A stretch of DNA of 64,000 nucleotides from Candidatus Nitrosotenuis uzonensis (GCF_000723185.1 NZ_CBTY010000008.1:62001-126000), one strand, 5' to 3'. Counted from the stretch's first letter, positions 36,089-45,613 are shown. Numbers and translations are program-made. The notes: generated by a model from the letters alone, not told the origin.

Positions 36089-37075
36089 GTGCTAACTGAT
36101 CAAGAGATCCTAAAAAGAATTGGTAACACCCCGCTTGTGAAATTAGAATCATTATCAAATTCCAAGACCACGTATTTTGCAAAGCTAGAGGGGCACAACC
36201 CATTCGGTTCAGTCAAAGACCGTGCAGCATACTGGATGATAAAGGATGCAGAAGAAAAAGGTAGGCTAAAGCGCGGCGAGACAATAATCATAGAACCGAC
36301 ATCGGGAAATACGGGAATCGCACTTACTGGAATTGCAAACCTTCTTGGATATCAGGTGGAAATTGTGATTCCAGAAAAGGCAAGCGAGGAGACAAAAAAG
36401 ATCATCTCTTCACTTGGCGCAAAGCTTTACGAGACAAGTGACGATCTATGCCCGAAGGTCGGCTCTGGAACAGACCAGAGCATCGCACTTGCCACCTCAA
36501 TTGCATCGGCAAGGCCAGACAAGTATTTCTCGCCAAACCAATATTCAAACGAGGCAAATTTTCTTGGTCACTACAGGGGGACCGGTCCTGAAATATGGAA
36601 TCAGACTGAGGGTAAGGTCACCCACTTTTTCACTGGCGTGGGCACTGGCGGTACAATCACTGGAATCTCATCGTATCTTAAGGAGCAGAACCCAAAAATC
36701 AAGACGATCGCAGTACAGCCGCAGCAAAATCACCTCATCCAAGGTCTAAGAAACTTTGAAGAGTCAGCAAAACCGGACTTGTTCCTCAGACGCGAGAAGG
36801 TAGTTGATGACTGGATCACAGTTACAAATGACCAGGCATTTGCATCGGTAAGGGAAATATTTGAAAAAGAAAAGATGCTTGTTAGCCCATCATCTGCCGC
36901 AGTGTATACAGGAATGAAAAACTACAAAATTGATGAGGGATGCGTAGTTGGAATCTTTGCAGATGATGGAAGGAAATTCAAAAGCCTGTACGCTCAACAA
37001 AAAGTATTCACAGAAGAAGACTTTGATAGGGCCCTAAAGGAAGCAAAACACGTATCCAAAATTGTTTACATGTAA
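36089..37075 (+). CDS. cysK: Cysteine synthase family PLP enzyme
   Basis: A 328-aa PLP enzyme from GTG at 36089. The lysine for PLP is in PFGSVKDRAA (K43), the phosphate loop in PTSGNTGIA, and the glycine loop in GVGTGGTITG. It would make cysteine from an activated serine (O-acetylserine or O-phosphoserine) and sulfide. O-phosphoserine use is possible given the SerB-like gene, but is not shown. Probably in an operon with tusA. Confidence 0.88.
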   Translation: MLTDQEILKRIGNTPLVKLESLSNSKTTYFAKLEGHNPFGSVKDRAAYWMIKDAEEKGRLKRGETIIIEPTSGNTGIALTGIANLLGYQVEIVIPEKASEETKKIISSLGAKLYETSDDLCPKVGSGTDQSIALATSIASARPDKYFSPNQYSNEANFLGHYRGTGPEIWNQTEGKVTHFFTGVGTGGTITGISSYLKEQNPKIKTIAVQPQQNHLIQGLRNFEESAKPDLFLRREKVVDDWITVTNDQAFASVREIFEKEKMLVSPSSAAVYTGMKNYKIDEGCVVGIFADDGRKFKSLYAQQKVFTEEDFDRALKEAKHVSKIVYM

Positions 37076-37078
37076 TGC

Positions 37079-37468
37079 TTAGGCCTGTATCTTGCTAATC
37101 ATCGTGTTTAACGAAAACGGTTTTTCTAGCACTTCGACGCTTTCAGGTATCGTACCGGGCGTCTTCAGAAGCGAGTTAATATCGTACGCTGATGCAAAAA
37201 TAATCCTTTGATTCGGCCTTTTATCCAGTATTTCTTTTGCAACCTCGACTCCACTTTTTTTTGGCATGTTGTTATCTAACAACACCACATCAAATGGATT
37301 CTTATCTATTGAGTTGAATTCTGACTTGATAAGCTCATCAGAATATCTTTCTATGCATTCCTGTCCGTCCCTTGCAATCACAACACTGTGACCGCTTTTT
37401 TCCAACACGCGTGCATACTGGGTAGCAGTAAACACATTGTCTTCTGCAACAAGTATCTTCAATGCCAT
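37079..37468 (-). CDS. Response regulator (receiver domain only)
   Basis: A 129-aa single-domain receiver. I chose the ATG at 37468 because a ttaaattatt element lies 25-30 nt upstream; the frame is open another 20 codons. Acidic pocket AEDN, phospho-acceptor VVLLDNNMPKKSG (D about 66), FASAY at the Thr/Ser position and conserved Lys in EKPF. No DNA-binding domain. It lies 3' of a histidine kinase on the same strand and is a likely partner. A close paralogue with the same insert lies at 52410. Confidence 0.85.
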   Translation of the reverse strand: MALKILVAEDNVFTATQYARVLEKSGHSVVIARDGQECIERYSDELIKSEFNSIDKNPFDVVLLDNNMPKKSGVEVAKEILDKRPNQRIIFASAYDINSLLKTPGTIPESVEVLEKPFSLNTMISKIQA

Positions 37469-37527
37469 CGATCCACTGTTGAATTCCGTGAATAATTTAA
37501 GATGAGTTTGTCTAAAGCACACAAACA

Positions 37528-38961
37528 CTAATTTGCCATGGTCTCGACCGTCTTTTCCGCAAGCGGAAGCGAGAACTCAAAGCTTGCACCCCGGTCAGCG
37601 TTGTTTCTTGCGCTGATCCTGCCTCCGTGGGCCTCCACAATTCCCTTGCACAAAAATAACCCAAGTCCGTTGCCGCTTTGATTCTCTCGCTCATGTCCTT
37701 TTGTGACAAACTTGCCAAATATGTTGGGCAGTATCTCTTTTGGTATGCCCAATCCGGTATCACTAATAGTGACTAACAGACTTGCGGTGCGTGCGTCTAT
37801 GTGTGTTTTTACTCTAATGGTGCCTTTTTCGGTAAACTTGATTGCGTTCCCAATTAAATTGCGTAGAACCTGCTCTATTCTCACTCTGTCTACTTCAACT
37901 TCCGCATCGTCGGCAAGCTCCTCAACAATTGACAAATCTTTACTTAGTGATTTTCTCATCATGTTTATCGTGTCTTTGATTATTTCATTAATTGGCAGTT
38001 TTTCCTGATACAAAGTTAGTCTGTTGCTTTCTATGCGCGTGACATCAAGTACATCGTTTGCCAAATCCTGGAGCTTTTTGGCAAGTGTGGTTACGCCATC
38101 CCATGCCTCCTTCTGGTCTATATCTCCTGACTGTGCTAGCTCTGCAAATCCGAATATGGGCTGTATTGGGCTTTTTAGTTCGTGCGAGGCTATGCTGATG
38201 AATTCGTTTTTCATCCTGTCCATTTCCTGCAGCTTTTTGTTGGCCTCTCTTAGCTCTTCTGTCTTGCTATCGATCTCTTTTTTCAGCTCTCCATTTATCT
38301 GGCCTATGAACTGCCTCATAAACAGTGCAATTATGCCTACTGCGATTATTATTCCGATTTGAACATAAAGCCAACCGCGCTCGTACTCTTCTATGGCGCT
38401 AATTGACTGATCATTGAACGTTGCAATCTGATCTGCTATACCGTCAATCTTACTTTGTAGATGCGATTTTTTTGCAGCAACCTGCCCCAAGACAAACTGG
38501 TCGTATTTGTCTGAACTGATAGCATCCTTTGTAATCTGCTCAAGCTCAAGGTGCGCCTTCTCCAGCTCGACAAAATTACTGTGTATTGTCCTAAAACTAC
38601 TGATGGCCTCCTCCGTGGCTGCCACCGTATATCCTGTCTCTGCAAGATTCTTGCCCTGCTGGATGTTTGATTTGACCAGCACGTTGCTTGACCAGAATTC
38701 TTCTTTGGCTCTGTCAAGATCTGCTCTGCTTTGACTAATCATTGCCTTCTCAAAACTGTCCACCTGTGCAGCCTGATGGTACCTGATTTCACCTAGTATG
38801 TTTTGTAGCGGCTCGTATGCTTCAGATATGTTAACTATCTCACTACTCACCTTGGACATCTGGTACATTCCAAACAGTACTGTGATTCCAAGAAGTAAGA
38901 TGATGATCCCGACAGTGCCACTTATCTTAAAACTAGTCCTACCAAACAACACGTCTGTCAC
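37528..38961 (-). CDS. Membrane sensor histidine kinase
   Basis: A 477-aa protein from GTG at 38959-38961. Transmembrane helices at about 13-33 and 198-214 flank an extracytoplasmic helical sensor (about 160 residues, four-helix/CHASE3-like), followed by a coiled coil, the H-box IASHELKSPIQP (H260), N-box LRNLIGNAIKF and G-boxes SDTGLGIP and GNGLGLFLCK. Probably signals to the receiver protein encoded just downstream at 37079. The ligand is unknown. Confidence 0.9.
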   Translation of the reverse strand: MTDVLFGRTSFKISGTVGIIILLLGITVLFGMYQMSKVSSEIVNISEAYEPLQNILGEIRYHQAAQVDSFEKAMISQSRADLDRAKEEFWSSNVLVKSNIQQGKNLAETGYTVAATEEAISSFRTIHSNFVELEKAHLELEQITKDAISSDKYDQFVLGQVAAKKSHLQSKIDGIADQIATFNDQSISAIEEYERGWLYVQIGIIIAVGIIALFMRQFIGQINGELKKEIDSKTEELREANKKLQEMDRMKNEFISIASHELKSPIQPIFGFAELAQSGDIDQKEAWDGVTTLAKKLQDLANDVLDVTRIESNRLTLYQEKLPINEIIKDTINMMRKSLSKDLSIVEELADDAEVEVDRVRIEQVLRNLIGNAIKFTEKGTIRVKTHIDARTASLLVTISDTGLGIPKEILPNIFGKFVTKGHERENQSGNGLGLFLCKGIVEAHGGRISARNNADRGASFEFSLPLAEKTVETMAN

Positions 38962-39008
38962 CTTGCGGCATGCATTCCAATCAATATCGTATTCTTTCTG
39001 TGAATGTT

Positions 39009-39027
39009 TGTCTGAATCGAACAGACA
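39009..39027. promoter_or_regulatory. Inverted repeat tgtctg-(7 nt)-cagaca between trxB and kinase gene
   Basis: A 6-bp perfect inverted repeat in the 68-bp gap between the trxB stop and the kinase start, about 50 nt upstream of the latter. It could be a transcription terminator hairpin for trxB or an operator for the kinase gene. Confidence 0.3.
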
Positions 39028-39029
39028 GA

Positions 39030-40013
39030 TTATTTGTTCTCTGTAAGGTATCTGTCAACGTCTATTGCTGCCATGCAGCCAAAGCCGGCAGCGGTGATTG
39101 CCTGTCTGTATCTGTGATCGTGAACATCACCTGCAGCAAATACTCCCTCGACGCTGGTTCTGGTGTGATTTTTTAGAACCACATATCCTTGCGAATCAAG
39201 CTCTACTTGCTTTTCAAATATTTTGGTGTTGGGGGTGTGTCCAATTGCAACGAATATGCCGCCTACTGGAAGTGATGTTTTCTGTTCATTTTTCAAATTC
39301 TTGATTGTTACGCCGTTGACTTTTTGCTCTCCTATTATCTCAACTACTTCGCTGTCCCAATGGAATTGTATTTTGGAGTTTGCAAAGGCCCTCTCTTGCA
39401 TTATCTTGCTTGCCTTAAGAGTATCGCGTCTATGCACTAGGTGTACCTTGCTTGCAAATTTTGTCAGAAAAGTGGCTTCTTCTATTGCAGAGTCGCCGCC
39501 GCCAACTACGGCAAGCTCTTGATTTCTGAAGAATGGTCCGTCACAAGTTGCACAATACGAGACGCCTCTTCCGCCGAAAGTCATCTCTCCTTCAAGTCCA
39601 AGCTTCCTTGGTGATGCCCCTGTTGCAATGATGACTGCTCTGCAATCGTATTCTTCTGATGCTGTAAGTATCTTAAACGGCTTGTGTCTAAAGTCCACAT
39701 TAACCACTTCATCATCTATGATGGTAGTGCCCATCCGTTCTGTCTGCTTTCTTATAGTCATCATAAGATCCGGCCCCATTATGCCGTTCTCAAATCCCGG
39801 ATAGTTTTCAACCTCAGTGGTGTTGACAAGCTGGCCTCCCGGCAGGATACCTGAGAGTATCAGGGTATCGTATTTTGCCCTTGAGCAGTAAATGCCCGCT
39901 GTGTAGCCTGCAGGCCCTGCTCCGATTATTATCACATCATAACTTGTCTTTTTTCTCTCTGACTTTGGAAACTCTTTTTCTACGAGCACAGAGCTTCCGG
40001 CATCTGCCATCAT
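39030..40013 (-). CDS. trxB: Thioredoxin reductase
   Basis: A 327-aa low-molecular-weight thioredoxin reductase. FAD motif IIGAGPAGYTAGI, NADPH motif AVVGGGDSAIEEA, redox-active CATC in SYCATCDGPFF, and C-terminal GVFAAGDVHDHRYRQ. It reduces thioredoxins with NAD(P)H. It follows the DUF6775-like gene on the same strand (17 nt gap). Confidence 0.93.
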   Translation of the reverse strand: MMADAGSSVLVEKEFPKSERKKTSYDVIIIGAGPAGYTAGIYCSRAKYDTLILSGILPGGQLVNTTEVENYPGFENGIMGPDLMMTIRKQTERMGTTIIDDEVVNVDFRHKPFKILTASEEYDCRAVIIATGASPRKLGLEGEMTFGGRGVSYCATCDGPFFRNQELAVVGGGDSAIEEATFLTKFASKVHLVHRRDTLKASKIMQERAFANSKIQFHWDSEVVEIIGEQKVNGVTIKNLKNEQKTSLPVGGIFVAIGHTPNTKIFEKQVELDSQGYVVLKNHTRTSVEGVFAAGDVHDHRYRQAITAAGFGCMAAIDVDRYLTENK

Positions 40014-40030
40014 GAATCAGGCTAGACTGC

Positions 40031-40822
40031 TCAACAATTTAAGTCATTCAAGGCAGTCCATCTCCTAAGAATGTCCTCGTGTTTACTGCAAATCTTGCCA
40101 AACTCTATCTGCGAGTACAGCAGATCTCTTTGCCAGTGCGCGTTATGCAGTCTACAATTAAGAAGATCACAGAATGGCTCGCCTGTAATGTGGTAGAATA
40201 TGGCCTGCATGCAGTAACCTTCTACTATGGTTTCAAGGCGTTCATCAGCATAATCTAGATACTGTCCATGGTACTTTTCCTTTACCGAGTCTACGTTGAG
40301 GCCCTGCGTGTAGTTTTTCATCATATCGATATAGTAATCTTTTGGCTTTGCAGGGGCCTCTACTATCCCAGTAGTTGATATGATAGACGGATTTGCACAT
40401 ATCAGTGCTCTACCGTGGTATCTGTAGTCATTGTAATCAAAAGTGCAAGTAAGCTTGTTTGTAAATACGACATGCAAGTTATCTATGGTGGACTCTTTCT
40501 CAGGAACAAGTCCTGCAATTATTTTTTGAAATTCAAATCCATCGTACAAGACTATTCCATCATTGCTGGCAGAATTTGAGAAGCTCTGCATCTCAATTTT
40601 AATTTCCTCGTCCGTAGGGGTATGCATCTCAAAAGGCGTTCTATAGTTGAATACTCGTGCAGCTGCAAGCTGTCGTGCGGTTTCTCTGTCCGCATGTGCA
40701 AAAATACTCTCTTTTCTGATGACGCTTACGCGGAATGTTCTTTTAAGAAATGTAACAAGATTTTCTAGGTTTATCTGGGGTACTGCAGGCTCGTCGTAAA
40801 GAAATATCCTGGAAATTCTCAC
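40031..40822 (-). CDS. DUF6775-like putative metallopeptidase
   Basis: A 263-aa soluble protein. Its overall pattern (a beta-rich start RISRIFLYDEPAVPQINL, a C-terminal CDLLNCRLHNAHWQRDLL stretch) matches what I recall of the archaeal DUF6775 family, described as putative metallopeptidases of the archaemetzincin type; no HExxH motif is visible to me. It lies between thi4 (5 nt upstream) and trxB on the same strand, so it is likely co-transcribed with them. Confidence 0.5.
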   Translation of the reverse strand: MRISRIFLYDEPAVPQINLENLVTFLKRTFRVSVIRKESIFAHADRETARQLAAARVFNYRTPFEMHTPTDEEIKIEMQSFSNSASNDGIVLYDGFEFQKIIAGLVPEKESTIDNLHVVFTNKLTCTFDYNDYRYHGRALICANPSIISTTGIVEAPAKPKDYYIDMMKNYTQGLNVDSVKEKYHGQYLDYADERLETIVEGYCMQAIFYHITGEPFCDLLNCRLHNAHWQRDLLYSQIEFGKICSKHEDILRRWTALNDLNC

Positions 40823-40827
40823 AAGTC

Positions 40828-41670
40828 TTAGCTTCTGTTAAGCTCTTTTAGCTTTGCAGCAGTAATTTCGGCAGCCCTCTTTCCTGAGAACAGCATGGAG
40901 CCAAATGTAGGACCCATTCTTGGCAATCCGTGGGTTTCAGTAACTGACATTCCTGCTATGACCAGACCTGGATAGACTTCTCCTGTGTGAGTTACAACTT
41001 TGTCCTCGCCGTCTTCTACCCACATCGGATTCATTCCTTTCCATTCTACCAGCTTTCTGTCAACTAGTCTTTTTACTGCTACAGAGTCGTGCCCTGATGC
41101 GTCAATTACCATCTTGGATTCCAGTGCTACTGGGTCCACACAAGTGATGTTTCTTGGAAGCGCAGAAACTGGCATCCAGTTGACCACAAGACCTGAAACT
41201 CTGCCATACTTTAGTATGAGATCATCAAACTTGGTGAGATTGAGAAACTTTACTCCTGCATCACAGGTTGCGGCAATAAGTTTGGATACTGCATGAGGGC
41301 CAGCAGTAATGTAGAGTCCGTCTGATACTTTTTTGTATGGCACTCCAAGCTCGTCCCAAATCTTCTGGGCTGGTGCTCTGACAGTCACTGGATTCATCAT
41401 GTATCCTCCAAGCCAGTACCCTCCTCCGAGATAGTTGTTTTGTTCTATGATGAGCACCTTGTATCCCATTAGGGAAAGCTCCCTTCCTGCAGTAAGGCCA
41501 GCTGGCCCTGCGCCAATTATTATCACATCTGATGTTATTCTCTCATTGAATACTGAGAAAAACTCGTCTGCAATAGCGCGAGTTATCTCCGCCTCACTTA
41601 CATCTGCAAAAATTTTCGTTTGCTCTTTAATTGAGGCGCTTTGCATATTGATAAACCTGATAAAAGACAT
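40828..41670 (-). CDS. thi4: Thiazole synthase Thi4 (Cys-type)
   Basis: A 280-aa FAD/NAD-fold protein making the thiamin thiazole from NAD and glycine. GAGPAGLTAGREL is the dinucleotide motif and GGGYWLGGYMMNP and GPTFGSMLFSG are Thi4 signatures. The sulfur-donor position is Cys: NITCVDP (C177), as in yeast and Haloferax suicide enzymes, rather than His as in Methanocaldococcus. The ATG at 41670 is used here; the ATG at 41646 (M9) is equally plausible. No TPP-riboswitch consensus was found upstream. Confidence 0.85.
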   Translation of the reverse strand: MSFIRFINMQSASIKEQTKIFADVSEAEITRAIADEFFSVFNERITSDVIIIGAGPAGLTAGRELSLMGYKVLIIEQNNYLGGGYWLGGYMMNPVTVRAPAQKIWDELGVPYKKVSDGLYITAGPHAVSKLIAATCDAGVKFLNLTKFDDLILKYGRVSGLVVNWMPVSALPRNITCVDPVALESKMVIDASGHDSVAVKRLVDRKLVEWKGMNPMWVEDGEDKVVTHTGEVYPGLVIAGMSVTETHGLPRMGPTFGSMLFSGKRAAEITAAKLKELNRS

Positions 41671-41856
41671 TAATAGTTTATCGTCGGCTTCAACCCTTAC
41701 TGGAGCTCAAACGCGGTAATTCCATTCCATGCTTTGCCTCTCATTAGGTGACACTAATTTTACATCTGGTATATGGAAAATTACGACAGTTATTTTGCTT
41801 AACTAGGCGAAAATACCGTTTCTCAAAAATTTATATCCAAATTTGAGAGAAGCTAC

Positions 41857-43668
41857 TTGAAATTGAGTAGTACTGTGGTGAAAAAACAAAGGGATTCTAG
41901 GACGCCTAAAATCAACTGGGCAAGAGCTGAGGAAGCAGAGCATTTTGCAAAAACTGTCAAACTGTACCGACAGGGAAAAATTGACTCTGACTCGTTCAGG
42001 AGATTCAGGCTACAGCACGGTGCGTATGGCACCAGGATGACTGATGATTATGCGATGGTCAGAATAAAGATTCCAGCAGGCGAGATATATCCTAGACAGC
42101 TAGAGAAAATTGCAAGTCTTAGCGAAGCTTTCTCAATTGGAAGCGCACATGTCTCTACGAGGCAAAACTTTCAGCTACACTGGGTCGTACTTGAGGACGT
42201 ATCGGAAATCATGGCAGGGCTTGCCGAGGTGGGCCTGACATCAAGGGAGGCATGTGGAAACACAGTACGCAATGTCATGTGTAGTCCGCTTGCCGGAACT
42301 TGCAACGAAGAGCAGTTTGACGCAACTCCATATGCTATGGCTACAGCAAAATTCCTCCTTAGGAATCCGCTAAACCAAGCACTGCCAAGAAAATTCAAGT
42401 TTAACTTTACGTGTTGTGAGAATCACGGAATGGTCAGGATGACCGACGTAGGCCTGATTCCACAAATAAGAATCATTGATGGCAAGGAGCAACGCGGATT
42501 CAAGGTATTTCTTGGCGGCGGCCTTGGAAACAAATCGTTTGTAGGTCACCAGCTCGAAGACTTTACACCGGAAGAAGATCTACTGTACACATCGATTGCC
42601 ACACTCAGAATATTTGACAGATTGGGCGACAGGAAAAACACAGCGCGCAATAGAATGAGATATCTTGTAGATCAAATAGGTTGGGAACAATTCAAAAATC
42701 TGGTGTTAAAGGAAAGGGCCATAGTGCGTGCCACACAGTCAGTTATAGTACGACTCAATGTTGACACTACACCGCAAAAGCTACTATCGCCAGTTAGGAT
42801 CAGCGGCTCTGATGGCAAATCAGTCCCAGACGGATTTTCAAGATGGAAAAAGAGTAACACGTACAAGCAAAAACAGGACGGTTACTATTGTGTCGCAGTA
42901 ACACTTGAAGCAGGCGATATCACTGCAAGCCAGTTAAGGGCGTTAGCCGATATTTCGCGAGAGTTCTCAGCTGAAGGATGCGCAAGGACTGGATTCGTTC
43001 AAGATGTGATAATAAGATGGGTACAGGAATCAGATTTGCGGCTACTTTACTCCAGACTGCTGGAAGTAGGCCTTGCAAATCCCGGAGCGCTTACAATGGT
43101 TCATCCAATAGGGTGCTCTGGCACAACATCGTGCAATCTTGCACTCACGAACTCGCACCGCTTAGCCAAGGAAATACAAAGAAAGTTCATCGAGATGCGA
43201 CTTGACGAGGACGACGATCTACGTGACTCTACAATCAAAATAAGCGGATGCCCAAACTCATGCGGACAGCACGAGATTGCCACAATAGGGTTCTTTGGTG
43301 GAGGCGGCAGAAACGGCAAGGACATGTATCCTGTATACCAGCTGTCGTTGGGAGGCAGGTCTGATGAATACACGATGCTTGGAACAAACGTACTGCGGAT
43401 TCCTGCCAAAAGGGTGATTCCGGCAATTCTGAAAATAATAGAGACTTTCAAGACCGACAAGAGAGAAGGCGAGACACTAAAGTCTTGGGTTCACAAGATA
43501 GTGACAGGACAAAGTGACTCGAAGCTAAAGTCAGTAGATGATATTAAAAAAATTCTCTTGCCATTTACTGCGGCACCGCCAATTGAGAGCGACAAGGATT
43601 TCTATGCAGATTATGGAAGTGATTCTAGCTATCACACAAGAACCGGCAAGGGCGAATGCGCAGCTTGA
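41857..43668 (+). CDS. Siroheme-dependent sulfite/nitrite reductase (NirA/Sir type)
   Basis: A 603-aa protein from TTG at 41857, about 25 nt after an atttatatcc box. The siroheme/4Fe-4S Cys ligands are visible: GCSGTTSCNLAL and SGCPNSCGQHE. Two ferredoxin-like substrate domains (HVSTRQNFQLHW and ARTGFVQDVIIRW) complete the fold. Ferredoxin-dependent assimilatory sulfite reductase and nitrite reductase share this architecture; the adjacent rhodanese and local sulfur genes make sulfite reduction more likely. Overlaps the rhodanese gene by 13 nt, so translation is probably coupled. Confidence 0.88.
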   Translation: MKLSSTVVKKQRDSRTPKINWARAEEAEHFAKTVKLYRQGKIDSDSFRRFRLQHGAYGTRMTDDYAMVRIKIPAGEIYPRQLEKIASLSEAFSIGSAHVSTRQNFQLHWVVLEDVSEIMAGLAEVGLTSREACGNTVRNVMCSPLAGTCNEEQFDATPYAMATAKFLLRNPLNQALPRKFKFNFTCCENHGMVRMTDVGLIPQIRIIDGKEQRGFKVFLGGGLGNKSFVGHQLEDFTPEEDLLYTSIATLRIFDRLGDRKNTARNRMRYLVDQIGWEQFKNLVLKERAIVRATQSVIVRLNVDTTPQKLLSPVRISGSDGKSVPDGFSRWKKSNTYKQKQDGYYCVAVTLEAGDITASQLRALADISREFSAEGCARTGFVQDVIIRWVQESDLRLLYSRLLEVGLANPGALTMVHPIGCSGTTSCNLALTNSHRLAKEIQRKFIEMRLDEDDDLRDSTIKISGCPNSCGQHEIATIGFFGGGGRNGKDMYPVYQLSLGGRSDEYTMLGTNVLRIPAKRVIPAILKIIETFKTDKREGETLKSWVHKIVTGQSDSKLKSVDDIKKILLPFTAAPPIESDKDFYADYGSDSSYHTRTGKGECAA

Positions 43669-44468
43669 GCAAGCAAAGATCAGTTAAAACCACAATTGAC
43701 GCAGATACGCTGCGCTCTGAGCTGCGTGATAACAGCGTGCGAGTGATTGATGTTAGAAGAAAAGAAGACTATCAAAAGGATCACATACCAAAATCAGTTA
43801 ACTTGCCTCTTGCAGAGCTGCTTGCAGACGACAGCCCAGAACGCGTCTTGAAGATGGCCCAGTCAATGGGAATAGATGATGAGACACCCGTTGTAGTATA
43901 TGATGACACATTTGGCGCATTGGCATCACGTGTGGCATGGACACTTGAATATCTGGGACACTCTGATGTCTCGCTACTTGATATGACGTACAGTAACTGG
44001 AAGTCAATCGGACTTGAAACTGACTCGAACGAGGTCTCATTTGGAACAAAACAGCATTCAATAAAGCTAAGGCCTGAAATTCTTGCAACGGCTGATTATC
44101 TTGAGAGGAAAAAGGATGAAAAGAACGTCATCGTGCTTGACAACAGAGAAAGGCTCAACTATCTTGAGCAGCACATTCCCGGAGCAATCAACATCCCATA
44201 CAGAACTCTTGCTTCGGATGAAAAAATACTTAGGCCAAGAAATGAGCTGAAAAGAATACTGCAAAACAGAGGCGTTTCAGAAGACTCGGAAATTATAACA
44301 TACTGTGGTAGTGTTGGAACGCTTTCGGGGCTTGCATATTATGCATTAAAGTCGACCGATTATCCAAACGTGCGCTTGTATGTACGCTCATTTAAGGAAT
44401 GGAAAGGACTTAACAAACCAATAGTAAAACAGGAAAATGCAAACTATTGGGATCTTTCGGCCGAATAG
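43656..44468 (+). CDS. Tandem-rhodanese sulfurtransferase
   Basis: A 270-aa protein with two rhodanese domains. The first (about residues 8-125) lacks the active Cys (VVVYDDTFGALASR), and the second (about 140-260) carries it in ITYCGSVGTLSG. This is the arrangement of thiosulfate and 3-mercaptopyruvate sulfurtransferases. Translation overlaps the reductase gene, suggesting sulfide or sulfane-sulfur handling in the same pathway. Confidence 0.9.
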   Translation: MRSLSKQRSVKTTIDADTLRSELRDNSVRVIDVRRKEDYQKDHIPKSVNLPLAELLADDSPERVLKMAQSMGIDDETPVVVYDDTFGALASRVAWTLEYLGHSDVSLLDMTYSNWKSIGLETDSNEVSFGTKQHSIKLRPEILATADYLERKKDEKNVIVLDNRERLNYLEQHIPGAINIPYRTLASDEKILRPRNELKRILQNRGVSEDSEIITYCGSVGTLSGLAYYALKSTDYPNVRLYVRSFKEWKGLNKPIVKQENANYWDLSAE

Positions 44469-45554
44469 CTAGCCTCTGATTTTTTTTGTTATCGTAGCTT
44501 CCAAATTGTCGAACAGCTCGAGAATCTTACCCTTATTCTCACTTAGATAATCTGCACCTTTTTCTTCAAGTCTTACTTTCAACAATCTTATCTCACGGTG
44601 CTCTTCGAGAAATTGCTCTATCATCATACCACCAAGCTTGTTAGGTTCTATAAAGTCGTCAAAATTAGAAATAATTTTTTCTATGTTTTCTTCCTCTATG
44701 GCGATTTTGGTTGTCTGTATTGCGTCACTGATCTCTTTGAGTCCTTTGATTACTCCTGGAAGCTTTTTGGTGGTGCCAAGCAGACTCCTCCTTTCGACTC
44801 CTACCTTGTTTGCAAGCTCTGGCTCTATGTCATAAGTGTCAATTTTGTTGAGGCCTTGTCTTTTTTCGTTTCTCACAATGAGACCTTTTTCAAGAAGTTT
44901 CTGAAGTGCATGTTCTGCATCTGCTTTACTGATGAACGTGGTCCAGACTATTGCACCTATGGTATGATACCCCTGTCTTATAGATTCAAGTACCACTACC
45001 TCGACTATTCTCTTGAAGCCTTCCTCGATTCTGACGTTTGTAAAGTCCTTGTCCTTGACTGCGCGTTTGGCGTTTTTGACATCGATCTCAATTGAGCGCC
45101 TCAACGACTCTAATGATGCAGGAACTTCGTTCAGTAATGATAGATAGCAAGCCTTGTTGTACCAGGCCATCCCAAATGTGGGATCTGATTCTATTGCTTT
45201 TTCAACACAGTCCAGTGCCTTTGCGTAGTTTTTTTGCTGGTAGTGCACGAGCGACTTGAGGTTCCATGCCTCTGCATTGGCAACATCTATGTCTAGCACT
45301 TTATCGTATGCGGCTAGGGCACCGGAATAATCATCAAGGTGAAACTTGGAATAACCTAGCTTTAGCAACGCCTCGACGTTACCAGGATCAAATCTGAGGA
45401 CTTGGTCAAAGACCCTTACTGCCTCCTCAAGCTTTTCGTCTGCCATCAGGTGGATGCCTTTTTTAATCAGCTTATTTTTCTGGTAGTCTGCCTTGACTAG
45501 GCTGGTCTCACCCTCGTCTACCTTCTTTGGCAGGTTTTTTTCCTGATCCTTCAT
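44469..45554 (-). CDS. TPR protein with winged-helix-like domain
   Basis: A 361-aa protein: about three TPR units (residues 25-160, for example AVRVFDQVLRFDPGNVEALL), then a region with winged-helix character (about 185-260, GYHTIGAIVWTTFISKADAE and LQKLLEKGLIV), and a C-terminal coiled coil. The combination suggests a regulatory or adaptor protein that may bind DNA or RNA; no catalytic residues are seen. Divergent from the collagen-like gene with about 80 bp between them. Confidence 0.7.
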   Translation of the reverse strand: MKDQEKNLPKKVDEGETSLVKADYQKNKLIKKGIHLMADEKLEEAVRVFDQVLRFDPGNVEALLKLGYSKFHLDDYSGALAAYDKVLDIDVANAEAWNLKSLVHYQQKNYAKALDCVEKAIESDPTFGMAWYNKACYLSLLNEVPASLESLRRSIEIDVKNAKRAVKDKDFTNVRIEEGFKRIVEVVVLESIRQGYHTIGAIVWTTFISKADAEHALQKLLEKGLIVRNEKRQGLNKIDTYDIEPELANKVGVERRSLLGTTKKLPGVIKGLKEISDAIQTTKIAIEEENIEKIISNFDDFIEPNKLGGMMIEQFLEEHREIRLLKVRLEEKGADYLSENKGKILELFDNLEATITKKIRG

Positions 45555-45576
45555 TTAGGAGCTTTGCGGCGTCTTT

Positions 45577-45590
45577 TGGATAAATACTAT
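45577..45590 (+). promoter_or_regulatory. TATA-like element of the collagen-like gene
   Basis: The sequence ataaatac sits about 30 nt upstream of the tandem ATG at 45614 and is the only TATA-like box in the 80-bp divergent region. It would place the transcript start near the first ATG of the short leader frame. Confidence 0.4.
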
Positions 45591-45613
45591 TCCTGTGCGT
45601 TGGAAGGAGAACA

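Noticed and set aside
41671-41856. Possible TPP riboswitch upstream of thi4
   Set aside because: Neither the CTGAGA nor the GAACCTGAT-type consensus is present on the minus strand.
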